Source: Sclerodactyla briareus
Lineage: Eukaryota > Echinodermata > Holothuroidea > Dendrochirotida > Sclerodactylidae
Assembly (NCBI GenBank): GCA_026419785.1
Contig: JAODTK010004743.1
Coordinates: forward strand, 1 to 64,000
Direction of reading: 5' to 3'
DNA length: 64,000 nucleotides
Shown: positions 1 to 11,110 of the stretch, piece after piece
How the letters are laid out: each line of letters starts with the position of its first letter
Numbering within the stretch: the first letter of the stretch is position 1
Notes under the pieces: generated by a model
What the model was told of the DNA's origin: nothing
What the model saw: only the letters and a program-made list of their open reading frames with translations
Database searches by the model: none
Program-made: the position numbers and the translations under genes

Positions 1-250
1 CCGGTACCCTTATCCCGCTCCTCTCGTGCGTATGCCTGTATTATGTCTGCCTCGTTGGGCGTGTGATGGTGTGTGTGAGATGTCTGATTTGGAGTGCGGC
101 ACTCATCAATAACCCTTACATTTAGGGGTACTACATCTGTTAGGAGGGCGATCTCCACCCCGGTGCGCTCGGCCGGAAGCACCCGGAGGTCGAAACCTAG
201 CAGTAGGCCTCCCTGAAACGATCGTTTATGTATGTATGTATGTTTGTATT
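1..250. repeat. GC-rich satellite fragment with GTAT microsatellite
   Basis: This stretch resembles the satellite monomers at 39405-40500. Both contain a GGTACC...TATCGC/TATCCCGC segment, then GTGCGTATGCCT, then a GTCGAAAC..AGCAGTAGGC segment. As in the larger array, the repeat runs into a tetranucleotide tract (TATG/GTAT, about 226-248). The monomer is cut by the window edge. No coding potential is seen. Confidence 0.6.
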
Positions 251-471
251 TTTTCGCATACTCTTTGCTAAATAACTTTCAACTTTCAAACACATTATAT
301 TGCATTCTATTGTATCCAGCATGTATCGTATCATGTCAGTATTGTTCTTTACTGTGGGTAAATGCATTTACCACGGAAACTATGTTGTATTTATCCACAC
401 GAGATTTTCACATACACATCGCATAACTACATACCCTGTTATTATCAACTATCTCTGCTTCCCCTCCACAG

Positions 472-731
472 TTATTGCGCGTCCGTTCTGATGGACTGGT
501 CCACTTCAAGTCGCAGCTGGGAGAGAACTACGATCTGGGTTTGGTTTTCCCGTCTCAAGAGTTTTGGCTAGGCAACGAGAGACTCTCACATTTAACGAAC
601 CAGAAAAGGTTATCAGCTTCATATCGATGTTGAACTTAACGATGGTTTCGTATTCTCGTCACTTATGACAGTTTCCGCATATCTGACGACTACATAAACT
701 ATACTGTCATCAGTATAGTGGCAGCATAACG
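472..731 (+). pseudogene. Fibrinogen C-terminal domain exon (FReD copy 0), frameshifted
   Basis: This is an internal exon of a fibrinogen-related (FReD) protein, the globular recognition domain of ficolins, tenascins and angiopoietins. A pyrimidine-rich acceptor ends in CAG at 471 and a consensus donor (GTGAGT) starts at 732. In between, the translation gives SDGLVHFKSQLGENYDLG, then EFWLGNERLSHLTNQKR. After a +1 shift it reads QLHIDVELNDG, and after another YDSFRISDDYINYTV. These are the FReD core motifs (FWLGNEKL..LT; YELRIDLEDWDG; Y.SFRI). The length of 260 nt nearly equals the homologous exon at 3064-3322 (259 nt). The frame breaks may be decay or read errors. It is probably the remnant of a separate upstream family member, because the TIL exon of the next copy follows. 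Confidence 0.8.
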
Positions 732-1895
732 GTGAGTAATTCGTTCAATTTACAATGAAGCATTTCGCTTCGTTTTGGTCGCCTCCACAGGTAGAAAACA
801 CTTGCTGCACGGTTCGGTCCCGTTCGTCCCCCACTTGCGCGGAAGTCGGTACGATCAGCGATAGTCAGAATATTATATGGTTCTTGAATTTCCTGTTTGT
901 GTTTTTCAGCGTGACCAATTGCCTGCTCGATTAGCCTTAACCTATGTGATCTTCAGGCAGTGAATTCAGAGAAAAATATAAATTTGTATTTGCGGTTTTA
1001 ATGGAAGCCTTCTAAGCAGTGGCTTGATTGCTAGAAAAGGTGATGGGATTAGTTGAGCGTCATTTTCGATATCTTGAATATTGTTGTTAGGCTGTACAGC
1101 ATTCGGTATAGTCTCACCTGATATTCAGTTCAGATGTGGAATTAAGTTTTACTATCATCTAACAGACACCACTCGAAGGAGGGCTACAGATTATTGGGAA
1201 TTGTCTGCGAGATTTGCGGTTGTATAGGGACGATTGAAACGATAGGGCTAAACAATCGTTCATGACTTCGAGACATTTTCTTCGAATACTTCTTTGAATT
1301 TGCCAATGTTAACACTGATGGTCATCGTCCCAGCTTCGTGGTGAATCATTACATCGAAATATTTACTCTTCGCAAAAGTGACCACGAGTTGAATAGCCTA
1401 CTGCCCTTTCCGAAAGTTGTTTGGCCCGGCAAAGTGTCGCTAATGCCTGCGAGAGCAGTTTGGATTTCTTCTTGGAAAATACAATGATTCCTGTTTCCTG
1501 GTTTCTCCTCCTCTCCCTGTTGCTTGGAACGGGGTCGTTTGCGGAATTCTTGCTTTACTGATTGGCCCTTTCTTATATTGTATGAAAATAATATAAACTG
1601 GCAGCATATATAGTTTTGTCTCCACTAATATTACTGATTCACCTGTTTTCAGGCCTAATTATTTCATTCTATATAATTGTTCATGATCAGTGCTACCTTA
1701 CGACATCGTAACGTCTTGGCGTACACAGTGGCCGACTACCGCTGATTCTCATCCACTCTGGGTCGAATGCCCATCGATCCATTTTCTTGGTCAAATTGTG
1801 ATCTGAATTGGGTCAAATCTAGTTCAACTTGGGTCAACATTTTACCCAGAAGAATAGTTCATTTTGTTTCATATTTGTTTCTTCTCCATGTACAG
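732..1895. other. Sequence between FReD copies, one weak exon candidate
   Basis: No clear gene. An acceptor (CCTCCACAG) ends at 790, and the frame behind it reads LLHGSVPFV then GSRYDQR before a stop. That loosely resembles the next FReD exon (normally a FSTYDRDND-type motif), but it would need an intron of only 59 bp, so I give it about 0.3. The rest of the interval shows no domain or obvious repeat. Confidence 0.35.
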
Positions 1896-2101
1896 AAGCC
1901 GTAACCTCGTGTCCGACGAACATGTACCAGGCACCTGTACCTGTCAGCGGTCATGTGCTGACCCGAATCTATGCATCCTTCCAGCTGCCACGCGACTGGT
2001 TCGTGTGTGTGCCCGATGGATTTCTGCTGAACGACGGTCCACTGTATACTCAAGTGAATGCTGCTGCTTCTTGACCCAAGCAATCACGAACTGTTCTACC
2101 G
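1896..2101 (+). CDS. TIL (trypsin-inhibitor-like) domain exon of a TIL-FReD protein, frameshifted
   Basis: This exon encodes a cysteine-rich TIL domain, a small disulfide-bonded extracellular module found in zonadhesin, von Willebrand factor and related proteins. A strong acceptor ends at 1895 (CCATGTACAG) and a donor begins at 2102 (GTAATT). Read across two or three frame shifts it shows SCPTNMYQA, CTCQRSCADPNLC, CVPDGFLLNDG and SSECCCF. This order of cysteines, with the CVCPDGFLLNDG and SEC.C blocks, is the TIL signature. It lies upstream of the TILa/FReD exon at 2473 on the same strand and is probably the same transcription unit. The gene start and signal peptide exon are not identified. 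No single frame stays open, so the copy may be a pseudogene or carry assembly indels. Confidence 0.7.
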
Positions 2102-2127
2102 GTAATTTCTCATAGACCTATTTTCCC

Positions 2128-2440
2128 TTACCAGGAGCAGGAATATTATGGTTTGGACCCAATGGCGTAGCCAGTGGATGCAGGAGGACGGGGGACTGCA
2201 CCTGACAAGATATCAAGAGGGTAAATCGGGAAATTGAAGGCTTAAAAAACTGGAAGTGAAAGGGAGGGGAAGAGGAGACAACGAGAGAGAACTAAAAAAC
2301 CCCAAAATCCAGTCTCACATCCAATCCATCCAAAAATAATGGCGAGATGTGTTGGCCCCAAATGGATCGAGGAACTGGGGTTTATGGTTAGGTAATGAGG
2401 AGGCCCGCCTCTTCCGGGCCCTCATAAAGTTTCGTGCCCC
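2128..2440. repeat. Dispersed repeat inside the TIL-FReD intron
   Basis: This intronic stretch begins with a GGCGTAGCCAG motif. Its second half matches 47455-47660: a GGGAAATTGAAGG/GGAAATGGAAAGG segment, CCCAAAATCCA, then GGCC..AAATGG....GGGTT.ATGG and GCCT..CTCATAAAG. The colinear agreement of several blocks marks it as a dispersed repeat. An AG-preceded stretch at about 2129-2216 could be mistaken for an exon. Confidence 0.5.
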
Positions 2441-2472
2441 ACCGTGATATTGCCCTTCTCGTCATGATGGAG

Positions 2473-2733
2473 GTAACTACGTTTTCCCCAAGTGCAACAG
2501 GAGATGTTCGTGCACTTCGGAGATCAGCTAACTGTGTTGATACATTGCAGTCCCTATGGCTCTTGTATGCTGGTCGACAACCTGTGGAATTTGCCGTGAA
2601 ATGCTGGCGATGAGTACATGTACTTCACGTATATCTATGACGGCGTCAGACAGTCAAGTGGCCAGTACGAAATCCAACCTGAAGGGGCGGAGGTTCCAGT
2701 AGCAGTGTCCTGTAACATGGATAACGGTGGTTG
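2473..2733 (+). CDS. TILa-like cysteine-rich segment plus N-terminus of FReD
   Basis: This exon joins the TIL module to the fibrinogen domain. The 5' part, across frame changes, reads NYVFPKCNRRCSC, then C.PYGSCMLVDN with further cysteines. The spacing resembles the TIL-associated (TILa) or an EGF-like module. The 3' part reads IYDGVRQSSGQYEIQPEG, then VAVSCNMDNGGW. This is the FReD entry motif (DC.D.Y..G...SG.Y.I.P.......V.C.M...GGW). A donor-like GTGATT follows at 2734. The reading frame changes at least twice. The cysteine that normally opens a FReD (DCxD) is not clearly visible. Domain identity is secure for the FReD half and tentative for the TILa half. Confidence 0.72.
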
Positions 2734-3063
2734 GTGATTGGACAGGAAGTTTCATTTCATTTACATGGCCTGATTAATCATTTTTTTAATTAATAGAGAA
2801 CGCCATTGGATAATGTTAATAATTTAAACTACAATCAACAGATTGAGGGTTTAATGCCGTGAGACTGATAAAGCATATTCCGGGGGTCTCCATTGTTCAC
2901 CCTACCAGGCCAGTTATTGGGGACCTACCTGTGTGACCCGGGAGTTCAGCCTGCGCCCAATTATACCAGCAACCCCACTCCGAGGATGTTGGAGGATATC
3001 GCATAAACTACCGTCAATAAATTAATCGATTACAGCGATGTTGTGTCACACCCATCATTTTAG

Positions 3064-3322
3064 GTTTTCCAACGACAAGACGGACAGGAAACTTCCACGC
3101 GCAAACTGGTCTCGTGACTACAAAAACGGATTTGGCACATTGGTGGCGGGATGTGGGTCGGGAACGATAAGCTTCACAGCCTAAGACCAGAAGAGTATGA
3201 GCGCGTATTGATTTTGAGACAGAAATGGCAACCAGTTACACGCCCTTTACAGCTCCTCCGAATCGACAACGGAATCTGAGAAGTACAGTTAGCCTCGGTT
3301 GGGATATACAGCGGAACTGCAG
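3064..3322 (+). CDS. Fibrinogen C-terminal domain, central exon (copy 1)
   Basis: This is the central FReD exon, with acceptor ATTTTAG ending at 3063 and donor GTTAGT at 3323. It translates as VFQRRQDGQ, NWSRDYKNGFG, then after shifts WVGNDKLHSL, EYE(R)V, SSESTTESEKY and YSGTAG. These are canonical landmarks of the family (VIQRR.DGS..F.R.W..YK.GFG; FW.GN..L..LT; YELRI; SFRI...S..Y.L....YSGTAG). It is 259 nt long, like the exon at 472-731, and homologous to 25135-25358 including the first ~80 bp of the following intron. The exon ends in phase to pair with the next at 5137 (GCA G|GT). Frames are interrupted several times. Confidence 0.82.
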
Positions 3323-5136
3323 GTTAGTACTCCATAAATGAAGAAACTATTACCAGATAAATAAAATATCCAAACCCATTCTTAACAGGGTAAAACCTCT
3401 CATGAATCGAACATTTATTACGTCGCCAAAAATATCAGATTGTATATGTCGTTTGAGAATCGACCTGTTCATCGGAGCCTGATGTACAGCCATTCTCACC
3501 AATTGTCATGTCGCCGCGTGGCGTCGGCCATTGTTTAAACGATTAGCTTTGACTAGTCACTTCTGTATATTCCATTATTTGCCAGTGTGATTTTACTTTG
3601 ATTGTGCTTAAACCCGGACAAATCATTCAGGGATCAGTATCAGTTTCGTGTTGTACGTATTACGTAACAGAGGGTTCGCGTGCTTGTTGCAACCTGTGCT
3701 GGTTTTTAAAGCAAATCAGATTCAAGCGGAGTGGTTCGTATGTGGTGTCGATAGAACCATTTTCGAGTTTTGCCGCATTGTATGTGAGAGGTACACGTTT
3801 TTTTATTTAGTTTTGCAATGGACAATCCATTAATATGTACTTTTGTTCGCGTGCTATTTCCCAATAAAATGATTTTCAAAGCGGTTTCAAATGAGGATTA
3901 GTCGGAACCAGACAACAATGTAGTGAGGACTACAAATTTGAGACTGGTCTCGGCAGGCTTATGCAGTCTCGGAGATATTCACTCATTGAATGAACGCCAC
4001 CGTTTGTACGGAGGTCGGGTCCACAAATGACAATACAAAATAGAAGTCATCTTTTATAGAATGCATAGCTACTAGCTTATACTAGATATGTAGGAGTTTA
4101 TCCGATTTGGACGAAAAAGGCAGGAAACAGGAATGAACTGTCGTCATGAAGAATGCTCAGTCATGCCATATATAGCACGTGAACGAAAAATATGACAACG
4201 AGCAAACGACATTATTTGACAAAGAATCTATACCTCAATGAAGCAAACACTGTCTAGCTAGGCCGTTTTTACACTTTGTCTTGTCATACAATGAATGAGA
4301 AAATAAGACACTGCCTCATGAGTGTATATTCCTCGTCAGTAGCTAATTTGTAAAGAAAAAAAAAAAAGAAATACTTGGTTGTGGAGAAGAGAAATTTTTA
4401 TTTTGATTTTATTTGGCACTTGTTCGCACCGTTTGTATTTCGTCTCCGACACAAAACAAATTCATGTTATTACGCTGTACAGCAATGCAATCGCTGCGTT
4501 TTGTGAACCCGATTTGGAACATATTTTATATAGGGTGTGAATGAGGATTTGGATTGATTCTCATGGAACAATATGATAATAACTTTACCACAAAAATTGC
4601 AATCAGTTACGGCTAGCAAAGAATAGCATTTTACGAAAAATTCCCTTTTGATGTGCTACATGAATAGTGGAAACGATCAGCAAATTGTTGTTACTTTTCA
4701 CAGGCAAGCTATAGCATTCTTGAACAAATAACTCTGGTAGAGCTGATGAAAGGGCTCACCTGAAGTAGGAAGAGGATGTGATTATAGGGTAAACAAGGAC
4801 GAATCAGGTTAATCATTATAGGTCTCAAAATTCCAACTAATGCAGATTAATACGCCTGCGATGCCTGAAATACGACCTTGCGCAATAGAGGTTATTATTA
4901 CCGGAGTTACGAAATATTTTCATTGTGATAAAATTCGTTGTAGTGGTTTTAGGTATAAAAATTCTCTGGGACGGAGGGAAAAGAGAATGTAACAATACGT
5001 GGTGAAATTGTTTCGGGCATCATGTTCAAAATCTGATCGATAGTACCCCGCAATGAAAGATGCGGCTTTGTCATGAGATTTGCCACCTAAGATAATGTTT
5101 CTTTATTCGTGTTATGTACCCTTTCTCTTTCCATAG
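3323..5136 (+). other. Intron of FReD copy 1
   Basis: About 1.8 kb between the central and penultimate FReD exons. Its first ~80 bp align with the corresponding intron after 25359 (GTTAGTACTC, then GGT(A/G)AAACCTC). A short poly-A tract lies at about 4357-4370. I see no other exon or gene in it. Confidence 0.5.
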
Positions 5137-5245
5137 GTGACGTTAACTTGCAGTAGCACGTCAACGAACGTTTCGCACCTACGACCAGGACAACCGATGG
5201 ATGGAGCAGCGTACACTGTGCTAGAGAGATACAGGAGGTGTGGTT
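5137..5245 (+). CDS. FReD penultimate exon (copy 1)
   Basis: A pyrimidine-rich acceptor (CTCTTTCCATAG) ends at 5136. The exon reads GDVNLQ, HVNE, then FRTYDQDN and, after removing one base, DGWSSVHCARE and VWFY. This is the calcium-binding and cysteine segment of fibrinogen domains (FST.D.DND.W...CA....GGWWY). The counterpart in copy 2 (27469-27572) reads VHC.REMKGGWW. The 3' boundary is approximate. A TTA-rich microsatellite follows in both copies, so the short intron after this exon is shared. Confidence 0.75.
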
Positions 5246-5336
5246 CTATATAATTATTATTATTAGAGTTACTATTGCCGATTTCTGGATGAATCTTATT
5301 GTGACCTATTTCTTCGTCGGGACGCACGTTGTAGAG

Positions 5337-5495
5337 GCTGCGGTGTTTTACCAATCTGAACGGGACCCCGGCAGCACCAGTCGTGGTAAGGAACATATCT
5401 GGGATGGTCTCATGGATACGACTTGCGGCCTACAGACACGAAATGAAAATTCCACCAGTAAGGACGATAGCTAAAGATGTGATCTGGACCCGATA
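5337..5495 (+). CDS. FReD terminal exon (copy 1)
   Basis: This is the last FReD exon. Across shifts it gives RCFTNLNGTPAAP, then VVVRNI.WDG, HGYDLRPT and EMKIPPVRTIAKDV before a stop at about 5493. The family C-terminus is ..C..SNLNG.Y..............YW......YSLK..EMKIRP, so the position and motif order are right. Copy 2 (27668-27796) ends EMKIRPS then a stop. The longer tail here probably results from a frame change after EMKIPPV. An acceptor-like AG precedes 5337. The gap to the previous exon is about 90 bp and holds a TTA-rich tract. Confidence 0.75.
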
Positions 5496-6640
5496 ATGCT
5501 CCACGGAATAGCAGGACTCAGTTTATTATATTGTTAGATAAGTACCATAAAGCCCTCGATGGTGACATTACTATGCCACCGTAATAATCAAACAGGGATT
5601 ATCGACTGACAATTGATAGATGCCCAATTTCATATCATGCAACCAGTCTAGCCCATCCCTACCGGTGTTTCCTAGTGGGCTGATCGTATTGTATATCAGT
5701 GAACATGCCCTTTGTTAGAATGAAGGATTAGATCCGGATTCAGGGTTTAGTGTTACACAATAAGGTTTCAAGTTTCTTGTTGAGATGTGCATAGCGGCTC
5801 CCATCAAATGGGTTCATCAGTCCCGTGGCTTTTCGAAGAAATTCGGACATTTTCAGTTTCAGTTTAAATGAGTTTTGCTTAAACTGTTTAGTGGGCTCCA
5901 ACTTTTTCAAGCTGGAGCAGGAATATACAGGTTGGGGGGGGGGGGGGGTTTAATATTACCGTTTCGTACCTGATGAATTATGTCGGCACCAGCGTATTAC
6001 ACATTTTAGCTTTGAACTTATTTATGGTGGTGGGATGTGGAGTAATATCCAAGTCAGCATCATACTAGTGAAAAACGCAGTTACCCTGTGAATGGAATTC
6101 ATGATATTCTTCTATGTGTTGTGTTCGTTCAACTATGTATACTTGTTCTCACAAGGAACGTCAATGCAGTAAACGGTTGACAGAATCCCCGTCCTTTGAT
6201 AAACATTCACCTTTTTTTCTTTCTGAAGACCGATGACCACATTGTGATACACAAAATAACGTTGGTCATTGGCATTCTCACCGACAGATTGTAACTGCGG
6301 GAAGGCGGGTTCGGGGTTGTGAGTCCACCGTTCCATTGGAGTTATAATTTTACTTACTAAGTCACATTAGGATGTCATTCCGTCTCGCAACACTCGTTAA
6401 ATAAAAGACCGTGGCGTTTAACGTGATGTACAAAAAGACTTCTCACGGTGTATTCAAACTCATTTTACATGGTTGACATATTATTGTGGTGTCCCACATT
6501 GTACCGTATCGATATCGGAATGTACTTCCTTGGTCGAATATCCATCGTGACGCCAAGCAACGTCGCGATTGCTACCATATGACAATGCCTATTCAAAGGG
6601 GCACTGCGTGGCACAACTGGGTAAATATTTTCCATGTAAC
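5496..6640 (+). repeat. 3' flank of FReD copy 1, shared with two other loci
   Basis: This sequence is homologous to 27797-29165 and, in its middle part, to 41780-42400. Shared blocks include the TTAGTGTTA segment near 5750, CATCAGTCCCGTGG near 5818, the GGTGGGATGTGGAGTA segment near 6030, GGTTGTGAGT..CC near 6314, and ACCGTATCGATATCGGAA with CGTCGCGATTGCTACCA..TGACAATGCC near 6502-6590. It contains a G15 run at 5934-5948. No coding sequence is recognised. Agreement is patchy, roughly three quarters by eye, so the duplication is old. Confidence 0.7.
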
Positions 6641-7925
6641 ACACATTCTTACGACCGCGTTTATCACTCGCTGGTGCTGCGACATGATATTGTCTGTTTG
6701 AATGAAGTACACCAGAACAACATGTGCTCAAAACTATAAATTTTTGTTTCAGGTCATGAAATACGCTCTTCCTCATCTATGTAAGTTTCACAGCATCTTG
6801 CAGCCATCTCGGGTTATTAATTTAAACGATGCCACAGGCAAACGGAACCGTCCATTATTCTCCGGGTGTTGTGAGACGAGAATGTCTCTTTATGTCACCT
6901 CAACTAGAGGGCATTCTTCTGGGATAGTACCGTGTGCGTTTCTTTATTCCTCTGGGCGGATTATAATTGAAAAGGTGAGAGGGGGTCGTGACCATACTTA
7001 ACATTTTTGAGACACACAAATTGCTCCATTATTTCCAAATCCCCCCCCCCTTCACCTTGAGCTCGCAACATGTCTGGCACATATGCCTCGATATGTGAGT
7101 TTTATGGGTCGACACGGTATCAGACGCTTAGGCGTTTTCATACCGCGCAAAGCTGCTGTTATGAGTTTTCATGCTTTAACTCTATTAAATGGGCTCAAAT
7201 CATCAGATTTACATTGCCCAAGTAAGGATTGGTAGGATGGTTCTTTTAAGCCCGACTGCGGAAACCCACATGTTTTCTCCTTCCTATGGATTCACACCCA
7301 AAAATGCAGGCGCCGCTATTCGGAACGGAAATTAAACAACAGATATATCTCTGTTTGAACCCTCCCCCTCCAGGTTCGTTTAACTGACTGTCACTATCGC
7401 AGCGCGTAGAATACGGAGTCGGATCGACTGTTACTAGTAGTCCTTGCACAACTTGGCAGAAGAGCATAAGCCTTCAATTCCTGGAGTGTGAAAAGATCCC
7501 GATGTAATCAACGTACTGTCATAGAAAGAGAAATGAGTCCAAAGTTTGCACATACGACATCCATGTCTTCCACACATAATAAGTTTGCTTCCTAATCCTT
7601 TGACTTACTGGTTAGCTACGAGTAAACATGAATTACTCACGCAGACAGCCTACTAAGACTAGAGGAAAAAGGAAAACGATGCAGAATTTAAAGGAATAAA
7701 CTGCAACTGGGAGACTTTTTCTGGCGAATAAACAGTCGAGACTATGATTAGGTAAATAACGGATGAGGCGCAGCCGAGTTCTTTATTAGCTAAATTCAGA
7801 GGTCGAGACTGTTTATGAACCAGTAAAAGTCGACCTCTGTAGTTTCATTCCTATTCTCCAACCCACAATCAGGAATCACCCGAACGATTAAGATCTCTGT
7901 CTGTTCTCTAGATCTATTCTTGTAT
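6641..7925. other. No recognisable gene
   Basis: The open frames here are short and show no domain. A 10-bp inverted pair (ATAAACAGTC near 7728, GACTGTTTAT near 7808) lies inside a repeated GTCGAGACT context. A C-run lies near 7043. Nothing else is supported. Confidence 0.4.
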
Positions 7926-7949
7926 CTCTAAACAGTAAATAGCCTAGGG

Positions 7950-8250
7950 TAACTATGCGTTAGTGTTTCGATCGAAGTGAATTGGCATTGCGCACCATAC
8001 ACAAAAGATTGGCAGTGCATGCTGTGCGTACGTACTTTCACGAGACCGCAATACCAACCACGCCGTGTGCCGAACTGGCGGGTTCTGCGCATGTGAAAAT
8101 GACGTTCACCAATGCATCGAGCAACGCGTCGTTTCGTCCGTTTATATTCCGTTATAAATAGCTCCGTGATTCCTGTTGAGGGCCAGTGCGCCCTTTGAAG
8201 CGCGCGTAATACTGGACGGATCTGCGCGTGTAACCATGACTCCCCAAGGT
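7950..8250. other. CpG-dense stretch with CRE-like and TGCGCATG-like sites
   Basis: CG dinucleotides are clearly denser here than in the surrounding AT-rich DNA. The stretch holds TGACGT (about 8100), CTGCGCATG (about 8087) and CTGCGCGTG (about 8222). On the minus strand there is a TATTTATAA string, and a 108-codon open frame covers it without recognisable domains. It could be an unmethylated promoter-like region, but no transcript start or first exon can be shown. Confidence 0.25.
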
Positions 8251-8786
8251 TCACGCAACCTCACCATTTTGGTTTGAAAAGTACTGCGGTTTACTCATGA
8301 CCCCGCAAATCGAGCAAGTATTCGATTTTGTGTTACTCTGACCAGCTGCGTGGTATCCAAAATGACCGACAACTTGAACAAGTCTAATATAGAATACTGA
8401 CTGTTTTTGTTGCAGAATCAAGGGAAGTCGCGTGCCTGGGTTTAGCCAATCACATGTAGTATTCCGTAAAAACAAGGATCGGTGTGTAGAATAATACTAA
8501 CAGTAATTGATTTAAACAATAAAGTAGCGGTTTTTTCTCCCCAGTCGTGACACAATTCACGCTAAGTCACAAAATATACAATACTGCCAATCTCCCCATT
8601 TCGGTCGTCTGTCCTGCGACCTGTCCATAATTGAACTATCCGCCGTTCCTCGGAAGGCAGCACGAACAAATAACAAACAAAACATTTTTCATGTTTTCTT
8701 TTGATGCGCTAAGATGACCAAAGTCATACCATGCAATATCCAAATAGCTAGGTCTTGAATGTAATACAAGGCCTCCAAGGCCTCGG
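8251..8786. other. No recognisable gene
   Basis: AT-rich sequence with short, unrelated open frames. No repeat or domain was recognised. Confidence 0.35.
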
Positions 8787-8965
8787 GATTTTTTTTTTTT
8801 TTTAATGCTGTTCTCCTGCGTTTTCCGGGAAACGCTATTCCCAGCCCAAAAATCAACTACTTCCTCGCCAACCTATGGTGGCATTCCGCTCAGATTTCCT
8901 TAATACAAATTCGCCCACTCTTCGAAAAAACAAAAAAAAAAAAAAAATTCCTGGCTACGCGCCTG
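8787..8965. repeat. Repeat fragment bounded by poly-T and poly-A
   Basis: A poly-T tract (about 8789-8804) and a poly-A tract (about 8926-8947) bound a segment of about 120 bp. It is followed by CCTGGCTACGCGCC, the complement of the GGCGTAGCCAG motif in the dispersed repeat at 2128. It looks like a retroposed or recombined piece of the same family on the opposite strand. Confidence 0.35.
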
Positions 8966-9710
8966 TAACGTAATGTAGACCATGTTTTTTATAAGGCCCT
9001 TCGTGTTGACTTCAATTGCTCCACACAGAAAGCCAGATCTTCTGGTTCGTTATCGGATTAGTAGAAAGGCGTTTGTGTTCGACATTTCCTTCCTTACGAC
9101 CGCTTTTTTAAATCAACTTATGAGTCGAAGTTTCAGAAATCTCAACTGCTCACAATTATTCAATCAAATCAATTACGCTGGATACACCTCACTCCTGTAA
9201 AATAGCGTTTAGGTCATCGAAGTCGGGATGTGTGCATATCGGGCTGTTACGGGTAGGAAAAATGTTTGTTTGGCTTTCACACTGAAAAAGTAAAGCATTG
9301 GTCAAATTTCTTCCATTTAAATTTCTTAAAGTGCAACCATATGCTCTAACAAAGTTTGGAGGAGGCATGCCAAATGTTTAATCATTATAATTAAAGGGGA
9401 AACACTGGTTTCTTGTACTGAGCTGTTGCCCTCACCAGGATGGGGGGGGGCGTGGCGGACGATTTGAATACTATCTAATATCTAAGCGGAGCGGAGGTTG
9501 GCGCGTAACCTACATTTTTTTTTTTTCCTTCCTTCGACGACCGACCCCGTAGATTGCAAGGAACGGCACTTCCCGTGCCTTATGGGACAGTAAGGGCAGC
9601 ATTCCTAAAATTGATAACAGAATTTTTAATTTTAGAAAAGGTCTACAAAACTTAACGTCTTGGGATCAATTTGAAGGTTGGCGTTTGGCGCTTGACATTC
9701 TAAAATAATA
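8966..9710. other. No recognisable gene
   Basis: Contains a G-run near 9441 and a poly-T near 9515. I see no coding region. Confidence 0.35.
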
Positions 9711-9714
9711 AGCA

Positions 9715-11110
9715 CGTGAGGTTTACGGTCATGACTGGAGCACTGAATTGGCAATGGCAACAACCACTACTTTGGCGTGAAGCCGCGAGATCCGGTAAGA
9801 TCCATTTTGACCAACGACATTGCAATACCCTCTCTGACCGATCACTCAGAAAGGCCCTGTTTTCCTCTCAACGAATTACGGCTACGGCCCCATTTCTATC
9901 TTCCTTTGTGGACCACAGGCGCATGGGAGGACCTTCCCAAATACATGAACAAAAATTACAAAATGAGTATAGACCAAAAGTTAAATCGCAGTGCGCGCGA
10001 GTCGCGCGCGACATTTTTGCCTTTCGTACATTCCATTGACAGCTTGAAAAGGCAGGCATCTTTTGGGTAAAACTTATCTTCACCTGAATTTTGAATCATG
10101 ACTTCGCACGACTTTGTGGCGTTCCCCCCGAATGTTCGAAGGCCATTTTTATTGTTTCCCACCCACACTGTGTGCCTGTCCCCCTTACTATGTGCCCCGT
10201 GCACGCATCCAACCTTTCAACAAGTGGTCGCACCCGTAAATTGATTGCTGAATAATTTTGTTCTGAAGGACACTGCAGGTGATTATAATAGCTAATATAT
10301 TAGCTGGAGAAAAAACTGAATCGTCAGTCCAAACGTGAAGTTCATACGACTTCGAAGTTCCTCCGAAGTTTCATTGTATTTGCGCGAGATCGAAAAGAAT
10401 CCCATCATGTAATTATAAATTATGTCATACTTCACAACCCTGCACACATTCTTTTGTTTTTATATTGAAAATTCACACATTAATTCACTTCGAAAAGCAA
10501 TTGGTCCTATGGGAGATGTTGCTTAGTGGGTTGGTAGGTGTTGATTGTTACTTTGGTGAAGAAAGACAACATAACTTCTGCTAATATTGACTTAATCACA
10601 CAAAATTAAACAAGGAAATACATACCATAAATCCCGGGTTGTCCAAGTGTGACGCATTCGTTATTGCGCAATTGTGGATTCTCCCCCATGTCTCTGCATA
10701 ATAGACCAAACTTTAAAGGCCCGCATACTCCACACAGTTTTCAATTCTCCACGATATAACCTCTGTTGTATCCAAGGCCTGCAGTTGTCACTTCCAAATT
10801 TGCAGATAGACCATTTTTTGCCAAAAATTCACAGGTATCCCCGCCAGGTGGTAGACTTATCTTTAGTCGCCTCAACCTCCTTTCCCTCAAAAACCCAGAA
10901 AATTTAACACTCTTGGGCATTTCACACAATTCAGGCGATATTTTGGACCGTGGCCCTTCTTCACTTGATTTTGAATCATGTCTTTTTGACAACGCAATGT
11001 GTGGCGTTCCCTGGCTGCATGTCGATGCCGCACCGAGTGCCTTCATAGTGATAGTTATGTGAAAAACGCGCACCCAATTTTAACGAGTCGCACCCTAAAT
11101 AAATAAAAAT
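9715..11110. repeat. Diverged duplicated block (two partial copies)
   Basis: Segments around 10070-10260 and 10950-11100 correspond. Both have TTCAC(C)TGAATTTTGAATCATG or the near-identical TTCACTTGATTTTGAATCATG, then a GTGGCGTTCCC segment, then a TCGCACCC(G/T)AA end. Upstream parts agree weakly. Several open frames of 70-110 codons occur on both strands across the block, but none has a recognisable domain and they are not conserved between the copies. Confidence 0.4.

Noticed and set aside
2129-2216. Possible exon between the TIL and TILa exons (acceptor TTACCAG)
   Set aside because: It contains the GGCGTAGCCAG motif of a dispersed repeat and its continuation matches 47455-47660, so a repeat explains it better.
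6465-6776. 103-codon minus-strand frame
   Set aside because: Its homologous region at 29 kb does not keep the same frame; it belongs to duplicated non-coding flank.
7928-8254. 108-codon minus-strand frame
   Set aside because: Sits in CpG-dense DNA where stops are rare; no recognised motif.
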